Notes under the pieces: generated by a model | What the model was told of the DNA's origin: nothing | Seen by the model: only the letters and a program-made list of their open reading frames with translations | The model's database searches: none | From: Leptospiraceae bacterium | GTDB taxonomy: Bacteria > Spirochaetota > Leptospiria > Leptospirales > Leptonemataceae | Direction: 5' to 3' | Length of the DNA: 10,994 nucleotides | NCBI GenBank assembly: GCA_020440935.1 | Contig: JAGRNC010000050.1 | Location: 1 to 10,994 of the forward strand | Part shown: positions 1 to 6,039 of the stretch, one piece after another | Position numbering within the stretch: position 1 is the first letter of the stretch | Layout: every line of letters starts with the position of its first letter | Program-made: the position numbers and the translations under genes

Positions 1-469
1 AGGCAATCCATCCATCGTAGTTTTCGCGATGATACCACATGGTGTCCAGATAATAGACTGTTCCCGGCTGCAGACTCTCGATGTCGTAGCGCATCCAGTA
101 GCCGTTTCGAGCGCTTATTTCAGCGAATGGAACAATGACGGTCTTTCCAAACGAATCCAGGGGAGGCGGATGCTTCTTCCATTCATCATCGTAGGGATCC
201 ACATCCAGCAGGCTCTGGGAGACCCGCACCATTGGAGAGGCGATATGCTTTTCTGTGTTCTGGTTATCGATTTGGGAGACGAACGGTTCTTGTAGAGTGC
301 TTTTACGAGTGATTTTTGAGGCGATGGGCGACTGGTCTTTGCCAGCCGGACTGTTGCCGGCCGCGAAAAAGAGGGCCAGAATCACTCCCAGTACGGGAAC
401 TATTACAGCCAGAGAATACAAAAAGCCTGGACGTTGTAGAAAATGAAGAATCGATCCAATGGTTCGCAT
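1..469 (-). CDS. Membrane-anchored extracytoplasmic protein, 3' part beyond the window
   Basis: An open frame with no stop runs from ATG at 469 to the left edge, 156 codons. I do not recognise the family. The first 14 residues are probably cytoplasmic, residues about 15-37 form one hydrophobic segment (key stretch LAVIVPVLGVILALFF), and the rest is polar, so a signal anchor with a periplasmic or surface domain is likely. That domain is rich in Trp and Tyr near the edge (YWMRYDI, YYLDTMWYH), which suggests a beta-rich fold but is not diagnostic. ATG 469 is the best start: it sits directly before the hydrophobic segment, and no other ATG lies between it and the upstream in-frame stop. The Shine-Dalgarno is weak. 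Codons are used evenly with no internal stop, and reading the same bases on the plus strand gives only short scattered frames. That it is a real gene is well supported; its function is unknown. Confidence 0.75.
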   Translation of the reverse strand, partial: MRTIGSILHFLQRPGFLYSLAVIVPVLGVILALFFAAGNSPAGKDQSPIASKITRKSTLQEPFVSQIDNQNTEKHIASPMVRVSQSLLDVDPYDDEWKKHPPPLDSFGKTVIVPFAEISARNGYWMRYDIESLQPGTVYYLDTMWYHRENYDGWIA

Positions 470-506
470 GGAAATGCCCGGTCCGCATTTTCCACAGCTG
501 TGTCGA

Positions 507-536
507 ATTACAAGGGGAAAGATGCATTGGAGTCAG
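507..536 (-). promoter_or_regulatory. Candidate sigma70-type promoter for the left-edge gene
   Basis: Reading the minus strand, CTGACT (531-536) could be a -35 box and TGTAAT (507-512) a -10 box, with an 18-base spacer. The -10 matches the consensus at 5 of 6 bases and the -35 at 4 of 6. Transcription would start near 500, leaving a leader of about 30 bases before ATG 469. This rests on motif matching only. Confidence 0.3.
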
Positions 537-571
537 GGTTTTTTGCGATTTCCCAGAGGAAAATCTGAGGG

Positions 572-599
572 GCCGCAGGAAGCATACGGATCCTGCGGC
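572..599 (-). terminator. Perfect 9-bp hairpin downstream of the small lipoprotein gene
   Basis: GCCGCAGGA (572-580) and TCCTGCGGC (591-599) are exact reverse complements around a 10-base loop. The hairpin lies 20 bases past the stop codon of the minus-strand lipoprotein gene, where a terminator would be expected. Seven of the nine pairs are G-C, so the RNA hairpin should be stable. There is no immediate U-run on the minus strand: the next bases read CCCCTCAGATTTTCC. It may therefore be a weak intrinsic terminator or an mRNA-stabilising 3' stem. Confidence 0.45.
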
Positions 600-618
600 G
601 GAAGATTGTTCGGTCAGA

Positions 619-894
619 CTATTGTAGAATTCTGCTATTATAATATTGAGGGCAAGCGTCGTTCAAAACACTGGAATTATCGCCCGCGATGGCCATTGCC
701 AGGTCCGAAGGGGCATATTTTCCAACCGGCGCCGGTCTCTGAGTTAGTTCACCCATGCAGCCCATAACATGTGGAACAATTGCATCACTTTGCCATGCCA
801 TCCCCTCATAGGGATTCGATCGCGGTCCGCTGGCACAACATAATGTGCCGAGGACTGCCGATAGCAATGTCATTTTAATCATCGTGTGTTTCAT
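619..894 (-). CDS. Small predicted lipoprotein (91 aa)
   Basis: The protein begins MKHTMIKMTLLSAVLGTLCC, a short basic n-region, a hydrophobic core and a cysteine at 19-20, consistent with a type II (lipoprotein) signal peptide. The residues before C19 (G-T-L) fit the relaxed spirochaetal lipobox better than the enterobacterial one. The mature part is about 70 residues, contains two more cysteines (in GCMGE and ACPQYY) and shows no family I recognise. The start at 894 is chosen because AGGAGG (901-906 on the plus strand) lies 6 bases upstream and a TATAAT box lies just beyond. A longer reading frame extends to 1104, but that extension is the complement of the promoter and lacks a ribosome binding site. 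It is divergent from the metalloprotease gene and followed by a hairpin, so it is probably transcribed alone. Envelope localisation is inferred; the role is unknown. Confidence 0.65.
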   Translation of the reverse strand: MKHTMIKMTLLSAVLGTLCCASGPRSNPYEGMAWQSDAIVPHVMGCMGELTQRPAPVGKYAPSDLAMAIAGDNSSVLNDACPQYYNSRILQ

Positions 895-900
895 TCGATT

Positions 901-947
901 CCTCCTCGGTTGTGGTCTTATTATACAGTACGGCCAAGCCCTCCAAA
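901..947 (-). promoter_or_regulatory. Promoter and ribosome binding site of the small lipoprotein gene
   Basis: On the minus strand a perfect TATAAT (920-925) lies 25 bases before ATG 894. The best -35 is only partial: TTTGGA (942-947) at a 16-base spacing. Transcription would start near 912, giving a leader of about 18 bases that carries AGGAGG (901-906) at a 6-base spacing. A strong -10 with a poor -35 is typical of promoters that need an activator or an extended contact. Confidence 0.55.
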
Positions 948-966
948 ATACCGGGTATTGGGTATT
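947..966. repeat. Inverted/direct repeat next to the -35 region, possible operator
   Basis: AATACC (947-952) and GGTATT (954-959) form an exact 6-1-6 inverted repeat. GGTATT is then repeated directly at 961-966 after one base. The element lies immediately upstream of the candidate -35 of the lipoprotein gene and between two divergent genes, a usual place for a regulator binding site. No regulator gene is visible in the window. A chance occurrence cannot be excluded. Confidence 0.35.
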
Positions 967-1108
967 TACGGCTCCATTCCCGAGTTCTATACTCAGCGAT
1001 ATGGTTGAGAGAAGCGATATCCAGGATAGAGCTTTGGGGCCAGGCCAGGATTGTGCAAACGGCGGAAGGCAGGCCGTCGTCAGTAGGCATTCTCGCCGGT
1101 GCAAGCCA

Positions 1109-2227
1109 ATGTGCTCACCTGGTGGAAAGCAAAACCGAAAGCTAGGAGCCCTGGCCGTGCTTCTCCTATTTCTGGTAAGCAGTTATTGGACTATCCGATG
1201 CCAGAAGGAATCAGGGACTGATTCTACTTCATTGTTACTTGCAGGGCTCGTGCTGGCAGGCCCATCCGGGTGTCCGCAAATTATTGGAGATGGGCTTACT
1301 CTATGTGGGGATACTGTGGTCAGTCTGGAAGTAAGTCGGGAAGAGTTCGACCGAGTGGCCCCCTGGCCCGGAATCCCGACAGCCGATGCTCGTCGCTATA
1401 CAAAGGAACTCCTATTCTCCCGGTTTCGTGACGATTTCGATTATGTTGTATTCCTGATAAACGACAGAAATGCAGCGGCCGGCGGCTGGAGTCGAAGCGT
1501 TAGCCAAGATGTGACTGGACTTGGCTTCAGTCCTTTTGATAACGGCGCTCTGTATGGGACGAGCGGCAACTTGAACGCCGTCATATATCTAACTACCCTG
1601 GGCGCCATTACCGGCGGTCCGTTTTTACATGAGATAATGCATACCTGGGGTAACTATGTTCTTCCTTCGGAAAGCGCCTCTCACTGGGGCCTGTCCAGTG
1701 CGGGTGGACAGCTGGGTGGTTGGGATCCGGACACTTTCCAGGATCTTGGCTACACCAACGGAAACGGTAAAAATGTGTATCAGGCGTCCAAAGGAGAAAG
1801 CTACCATTACTTTGGGGTAAATGCGAATGGTGGCAATTGTATGCCCTATTCGCCTATCGAGCTTTATCTCATGGGTCTGATCCCTTCATCGGAAGTTCCG
1901 GATATAAAAGTCGCTGTGAACCCGGAGCCCGAAGATTTTCCCAACGGAATCTTTGCTGCGGATTCCATTGATACTGTAACTATTGATGATATAATTGCTG
2001 ATCATGGGTTGCGCACCCCTGGTCCTTCGTCCTCCCAGAAGCACTTTCGGGTGCTTACCGTAATCTTGACGCCCACAGCCTTAACCAACGAAGATTGGAA
2101 TTTGGTGCTCGACGATATCCGGGAAATGGAAGCTCCAACAAAGGCGGGGTATTGCGAAAATTTTGCTTCTGCAACGGGCTACCGTGCGACGATACAATTT
2201 GGTGACTTGAACAATAGCCTCCGATGA
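1109..2227 (+). CDS. Exported HExxH zinc metalloprotease-like protein
   Basis: The product of 372 residues has a basic start (K7, R10, K11), a hydrophobic segment at about 12-29 and a cysteine at 31. The arginine before that cysteine makes a lipobox poor, so it may be a signal anchor or an atypical lipoprotein. The core motif is HEIMHTWG (174-181): H174 and H178 would bind zinc and E175 would be the general base. It resembles the metzincin motif HExxHxxGxxH, but the expected third ligand position holds valine. H192 in SHWG, 14 residues on, is the likely replacement ligand. ELYLMG (251-256) may supply a Met-turn-like element. I recall similar HExxH, xHWG and ELYLMGL combinations in uncharacterised secreted bacterial proteins but cannot name a family. 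ATG 1109 has no good Shine-Dalgarno; GTG 1157 with AGGAG eight bases upstream is an alternative that loses the basic n-region. Upstream ATGs would read through the lipoprotein promoter. Substrate unknown. Confidence 0.7.
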   Translation: MCSPGGKQNRKLGALAVLLLFLVSSYWTIRCQKESGTDSTSLLLAGLVLAGPSGCPQIIGDGLTLCGDTVVSLEVSREEFDRVAPWPGIPTADARRYTKELLFSRFRDDFDYVVFLINDRNAAAGGWSRSVSQDVTGLGFSPFDNGALYGTSGNLNAVIYLTTLGAITGGPFLHEIMHTWGNYVLPSESASHWGLSSAGGQLGGWDPDTFQDLGYTNGNGKNVYQASKGESYHYFGVNANGGNCMPYSPIELYLMGLIPSSEVPDIKVAVNPEPEDFPNGIFAADSIDTVTIDDIIADHGLRTPGPSSSQKHFRVLTVILTPTALTNEDWNLVLDDIREMEAPTKAGYCENFASATGYRATIQFGDLNNSLR

Positions 2228-2329
2228 TGCAGGCCAGGCTAATCGATTATGCTCGCGGGGTAGTCGGATTGGGTGGAAGGCCTGGTTCCATCAGGCGGAA
2301 GCTGTAGAGAATTGATTCTTGGAAGCTGC

Positions 2330-3733
2330 TCAAAACCTCCAGAATACGCTAGCCGTTATTGTATGGGATTCGAGGACGATATTGCCCTTTCTGCCGCTGT
2401 AACTGCTGGGTAAGCTGGCTCGGTACTTCAAAAGAAAATTGTCTCCCATGTATCCGAGTTCGAAGTCAAAGGAAATCCCTTGAAAAACATCGTTCTTTTC
2501 TGAGGATTCAAGAGCGAGGCTGTAGTATTTGTGAATCTGCTCCAGACTGAGTCCGGAAGCAATCAGAATCGCAAGAGGTTTGGCCTCAATTCGCGGGCTC
2601 AAGGCGATGTCGCTCATCATATATTCGCTTTTTGAAATGACCCCCGATTTATAGGCAACATAGCGCATTGCTCGTTTTTCATCGAGAGTGCCGGACCGCT
2701 GGCGCGAAAAATTCAAAATGTCAATGTGGTCAATGGCCGAAGCGCTGGAGCTGGTGGCCGAATCCAGGCTGGCTCCGATGAATGCTTCGTAAAGGGAATC
2801 TCGTCCGAAGTTAAACCTTCCCTGTAGATCTACACGTCTTGCGTTCAGGAGAAAACCCGTGAAGAAACCAACATCGCCGCGATAAATATCCCCGGATGCA
2901 ATGTAATAGCCAATGCCAAGTTCCATGACATTAGCCTTCATGTAATTGCGTCCGGGGGGCGATTCAAAGGAGCTCAATCCAAAAGACGGACTGTAGTAAG
3001 TGTGCGAAGTCAGCGCCTGGGGAGTGGACTGCAAAAAAAGGGTAAATCCCTTGTTGGAGACGGACGCTGTGTCCTCAAAAGAGTCGATGGATTGCCCGAT
3101 AGGTCCCACATTTTGACTTGCGAGGAGACTCTGATAGGATGCGGACACTCCGATCAAGAGATCTCTATATTCCAGATTATCGTCGCTTATTTCGGGCAGG
3201 CTGGTGGGTAGTCCGCCTTCATCCTCCTTTTTCTGGCGGGCAAGTTGCTCTTTGTGTCGGGATCGCACATCAATTGATTCCATTGGCAGTTCGGGCAAAT
3301 AGACTGCCCTTGCATCTCGGGCATCTTTGCCTTTGGGGTTGTCCGGATTGAGGCTTCCAACAAGGAGGGAATTGCTCAAGTGTTCGTAAGTTCCCGGCTC
3401 GATAGCTCCGTCTGTGAGTTTAAGAATGTACTCTTTTCCAGCCTCTGTAGTGATCCGCCATCGGCCACTATTCGAAGCGTTGCGCAGTTTCAGAATATGG
3501 TTGCCCGGTTCAAGTTGAATCACCGCATAGCCTCGAAAAGGGATCGCCTCGAGGGGCGTTCCATTTATTTCAAGGTTTGCGGGATCCCACTCATCTCCCA
3601 GCACATAGATCACCGACTCGTTGGCCGGAAATGCGGTAGGTTCAAAGGCCGGGCCTTCGGCCGTCTTGCATACACCTGAAATAATCAGTGTCAAGAGGAG
3701 CCACCATCGGATAGACATGCGATCATGTTCCAT
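2330..3733 (-). CDS. Lipoprotein with DUF2846-like domain and C-terminal outer-membrane barrel
   Basis: The product of 467 residues begins with a basic, hydrophobic signal ending ISGVC (C22), a good lipobox. Residues about 40-108 resemble DUF2846: SVIYVLGD, then EINGTPLEAIPFRGYAVIQL, then EPGNHILKL, the usual run of short strands ending in a PG-H turn. A charged linker (about 170-190, many K, R and E) leads into a C-terminal half of about 260 residues made of alternating-polarity strands and ending SVFWRF. A terminal aromatic is the classical recognition signal for barrel insertion. It lies 8 bases after the stop of 3742-4278, so the two are probably co-transcribed and translationally coupled. 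ATG 3718 (MSIRWW) is an equally plausible start; a frame from 3775 would overlap the upstream gene by 34 bases and is less likely. Function unknown; a surface or outer-membrane structural role is inferred. Confidence 0.7.
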   Translation of the reverse strand: MEHDRMSIRWWLLLTLIISGVCKTAEGPAFEPTAFPANESVIYVLGDEWDPANLEINGTPLEAIPFRGYAVIQLEPGNHILKLRNASNSGRWRITTEAGKEYILKLTDGAIEPGTYEHLSNSLLVGSLNPDNPKGKDARDARAVYLPELPMESIDVRSRHKEQLARQKKEDEGGLPTSLPEISDDNLEYRDLLIGVSASYQSLLASQNVGPIGQSIDSFEDTASVSNKGFTLFLQSTPQALTSHTYYSPSFGLSSFESPPGRNYMKANVMELGIGYYIASGDIYRGDVGFFTGFLLNARRVDLQGRFNFGRDSLYEAFIGASLDSATSSSASAIDHIDILNFSRQRSGTLDEKRAMRYVAYKSGVISKSEYMMSDIALSPRIEAKPLAILIASGLSLEQIHKYYSLALESSEKNDVFQGISFDFELGYMGDNFLLKYRASLPSSYSGRKGNIVLESHTITASVFWRF

Positions 3734-3741
3734 ATCGTCGC

Positions 3742-4278
3742 TCACTTGCGAGAGTAGACAAACAAGGGATCGCATCCCATTTGCTCATTCAAATAAGCTC
3801 GATTCGCTTCCAGATTGTCGATGACTTCAAATTCAGTGTTATCGATTATCCGAATAAGGCCCAGATATTCGCAATCGGACTTTTGCGCAGGGATCTGTAA
3901 GCCAATATTGTACCAGTACCGGTCCGTTTGATTCGAATTTGGCAGGTACAGTTTTCCGATCGCTTCTATGCGGTCCAGGAAGATTGGTTCGGAAGGAGCT
4001 GTGAAAAGGAAAGTGAATCGGTGCAGCCCCAGTTCTTCGTCCGCATCGGCTTTTCCGTGATTGAATACCAGATAGCCGTCATAGGTGCAGATCAGACAGT
4101 CCGCCAGGTACTTAAGGGTGTGGGGTCCCGGGTACTCGATTTCGACAGCAATGATGCGACCGTTCTCTGGCCTGGGATCGCCCTTTTTATAGCGGGGAAC
4201 GGAATTACAGCTGCCAATTAAGGTGGTGATTAGAAGGATAGACAGAAAACTTACTATGATCGTTCTGAATCGTGACAT
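3742..4278 (-). CDS. Predicted lipoprotein with conserved-looking cysteines (178 aa)
   Basis: The N-terminus has basic residues (R3, R5), a hydrophobic core at 7-21 and the lipobox IGSC (C24), so export and lipidation are likely. The mature protein of about 155 residues reads as mostly beta strands: GRIIAVEIEYPG, HRFTFLFTAP, YNIGLQIP. It has four further cysteines: a CLIC pair in ADCLICTYDG, one in SDCEYLG and one in GCDPLF near the C-terminus. They could form two disulfides in the periplasm. I do not recognise a family. It is the first gene of a probable two-gene unit with the lipoprotein-barrel gene downstream (8-base gap), which suggests that the two products work together at the outer membrane. 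The Shine-Dalgarno is weak, but ATG 4278 directly precedes the signal peptide and is the only sensible start. Confidence 0.7.
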   Translation of the reverse strand: MSRFRTIIVSFLSILLITTLIGSCNSVPRYKKGDPRPENGRIIAVEIEYPGPHTLKYLADCLICTYDGYLVFNHGKADADEELGLHRFTFLFTAPSEPIFLDRIEAIGKLYLPNSNQTDRYWYNIGLQIPAQKSDCEYLGLIRIIDNTEFEVIDNLEANRAYLNEQMGCDPLFVYSRK

Positions 4279-4327
4279 GGCTCAGATTAGCCCGATTGTC
4301 CGTCCGAGGCAATACCCCGATTGAGTT

Positions 4328-4398
4328 ATTATCCCCCGCGATAATGGAACGCAGCCGATTTCCGTCGTCCAGGAAGACCTCCGGCCGATTTGGGCCGG
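4328..4398. repeat. Two 6-6-6 inverted repeats in the divergent spacer
   Basis: ATTATC (4328-4333) and GATAAT (4340-4345) are exact reverse complements around 6 bases. CCGGCC (4381-4386) and GGCCGG (4393-4398) are likewise exact around 6 bases. The first gives a GATAAT on each strand and could be a regulator site or back-to-back -10 boxes; neither strand shows a good -35 at the right distance. I see no gene in the spacer 4279-4524: short minus-strand frames there lack a ribosome binding site and have unlikely composition. Confidence 0.3.
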
Positions 4399-4486
4399 CA
4401 TCGCGGGGTCTGCTCCGCTCGGTTTGTCACGACAGTACCTGGGCCAACTGAATCCTTCGGGGCCACCGCCCATGCGCCTGGCTTTT

Positions 4487-4534
4487 CATTGGACTGCCCG
4501 GCCGGCCATTGCAAACTCAGTCCAATGGTTGGAC
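4487..4534 (+). promoter_or_regulatory. Mutually exclusive RNA hairpins over the protease start codon
   Basis: CATTGGACTG (4487-4496) and CAGTCCAATG (4518-4527) are exact 10-base reverse complements, and the second arm contains the ATG at 4525. GTCCAA within that arm (4520-4525) can instead pair with TTGGAC (4529-4534), closing a 6-bp stem over three bases. The loop of the larger hairpin contains the palindrome CCGGCCGG (4498-4505). Either stem involves the start codon, so translation initiation could depend on which one forms. The pairing is read directly from the sequence; the regulatory role is inferred. Confidence 0.4.
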
Positions 4535-6039
4535 CAAACTCTTTCCGCTTCCGATTCTATTCGGCGCTGGTTTCTGTTCTGTTGTTTTCATCCGTGGCGC
4601 TGCCGGCCGAAGATGCAGCCTTTCGCTCCATCACCGAATCGGTGGTTCAAATCAATGTGGAGTCCACGGTTTTTTCTTACAGGGATCCCTGGTCATCGCC
4701 ATCGTTGCAGGGTAGCGGCGGAACTGGCTTTATTATAGAAGGAAACCGCATCCTTACCAATGCTCATGTGGTCAGCGGCGCGGTGCAAATCCGAATCAAG
4801 CGACCCACCCAGAAGCAGGACTATCCTGCAAGAGTTAAGTTCATCGCCCATGACTGCGATCTGGCCATCCTGGAAGTGGCGGACCCTGGCTTTTTTAAAG
4901 GGGCCACTCCATTGAAAATTGGCCCGCAGCCCGAACTAAATACTCCGGTTACCGTTCTGGGATTTCCTATTGGCGGGAATCGCTTATCCATCACCCGCGG
5001 AGTGGTGTCGCGTATCGATATGGATGTGTACGCCCACAGCGGGGCCGATGCCCACCGAATCATCCAGGTGGATGCTGCCATCAATCCAGGGAACTCGGGC
5101 GGACCGGCTATTCAGAACGGCAAAGTGATTGGAGTTGCATTTCAGGCTATTTCGTCCGGAGAAAACCTGGGCTATCTGATTCCTCCGGTGGTGATCAATC
5201 GATTCCTCAAAGATGTAAGCGACGGAAAATACCAGGGATACGTGGAGTTTGGTGTTCTGGACACTCCGGTACTAAATGCGGCGCAGCTCCAGGCTCTGGA
5301 TGCGAAGGACCTAAAACCTCCCTTTACCGGAGTTCAGGTGTATCGGGTTATTCCTGGGTCCACCGCAGACAAAGGTCTTAAACCCGGGGATGTATTGCTC
5401 AGCATAAACGGGCATCGCATTACCGGCGATGGGGACGTGGAGATGGATGGAGCTCTCTATCCTTACGTAGAACTGGTGGACCATGTTTTTGAAGGGGATC
5501 CCATCAAAGTGGAATTCTTGCGCAACGGAAAGAAGCAGATTCTATCTTTGCCTTCCAGCCGCACCGATGTTCTGGACTTTCAACGCAGATCTTATGAAGC
5601 GCCTCCCCAATATATGCTTTTGAGCGGCTATCTGTTTCAGCCCCTGGATGCCAACTTGATGGACACTATGGGCAAGCAGTGGTCTTCGGATGGACGCGTT
5701 CAGATTTTCTATCGTTATCATTATCGATTGTTTCATGGATTCTACCGCCCGGGCGGAGTGGACGTGGTACTCACCCGTCGGCTACCTCATTCTTCCAATG
5801 CCTACGGAGACCGATACCTGGTTCAAATCGTAGATTCGGTGAATGGCAAGGATGTATTGAACTTCCATGAATTCATACGGCTGATCCAGGAAGGCCGAAA
5901 GAATGCGGAGCGTATTGTGATTCGATTCAAAGATTCGGAGGTTCCGCTGGTGCTGGAGTCCCAAGGCCTGGATTCGGTGGATGCAGAAATTCAAAAAAGA
6001 TATGGTATTCGCAGCAATTATAGAGAGGCGAAACAATGA
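4525..6039 (+). CDS. HtrA/Deg-family serine protease, exported, PDZ plus Deg9-like C-terminal domain
   Basis: Periplasmic endoprotease, expected to degrade or check misfolded envelope proteins. From ATG 4525 the product is 504 residues, with a signal peptide ending near ALPA-ED at about residue 30. The trypsin-like domain (about 35-225) has the full triad: H81 in TNAHVV, D112 in HDCDLAIL, and S191 in NPGNSGGPA. A PDZ domain follows at about 236-340 (TGVQVYRV, LKPGDVLLSING). The last 140 residues (from YMLLSGYLF, with VNGKDVLNFHEFIRLI and ending in KRYGI) resemble the extra PDZ-like domain of plant Deg9/Deg10 proteases rather than the second PDZ of DegP. No Shine-Dalgarno is visible before ATG 4525, but it fits the signal peptide. 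The open frame extends upstream to an ATG at 4390, which would put 45 non-signal residues in front. The start codon lies in a hairpin. The ATGA overlap with the next gene indicates translational coupling. Protease identity is strong. Confidence 0.92.
   Translation: MVGPNSFRFRFYSALVSVLLFSSVALPAEDAAFRSITESVVQINVESTVFSYRDPWSSPSLQGSGGTGFIIEGNRILTNAHVVSGAVQIRIKRPTQKQDYPARVKFIAHDCDLAILEVADPGFFKGATPLKIGPQPELNTPVTVLGFPIGGNRLSITRGVVSRIDMDVYAHSGADAHRIIQVDAAINPGNSGGPAIQNGKVIGVAFQAISSGENLGYLIPPVVINRFLKDVSDGKYQGYVEFGVLDTPVLNAAQLQALDAKDLKPPFTGVQVYRVIPGSTADKGLKPGDVLLSINGHRITGDGDVEMDGALYPYVELVDHVFEGDPIKVEFLRNGKKQILSLPSSRTDVLDFQRRSYEAPPQYMLLSGYLFQPLDANLMDTMGKQWSSDGRVQIFYRYHYRLFHGFYRPGGVDVVLTRRLPHSSNAYGDRYLVQIVDSVNGKDVLNFHEFIRLIQEGRKNAERIVIRFKDSEVPLVLESQGLDSVDAEIQKRYGIRSNYREAKQ

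Noticed and set aside
303..627. Overlapping short frames on both strands around 303-627
   Set aside because: They overlap the continuous minus-strand frame of the left-edge gene or the terminator hairpin and show neither ribosome binding sites nor protein-like composition.
895..1104. Longer N-terminus for the small lipoprotein from ATG 1104
   Set aside because: The AGGAGG at 901-906 and TATAAT at 920-925 place the start at 894, and the extension would remove the signal peptide from the N-terminus.
845..1108. Longer N-terminus for the metalloprotease from ATG 845 or ATG 1001
   Set aside because: The extension overlaps the divergent lipoprotein gene and its promoter, has no ribosome binding site, and would bury the hydrophobic signal segment more than 80 residues (845) or about 45 residues (1001) inside the protein.
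2228..2329. Possible bidirectional terminator between convergent genes
   Set aside because: Only a 5-bp stem (GCCTG 2280-2284 with CAGGC 2292-2296) is present, with no T-run on either side, so it is not convincing.
4390..4524. Longer N-terminus for the HtrA-type protease from ATG 4390
   Set aside because: The added residues are Pro/Cys-rich, not signal-like, and would place the real signal peptide internally. ATG 4525 directly precedes a basic n-region and hydrophobic core.
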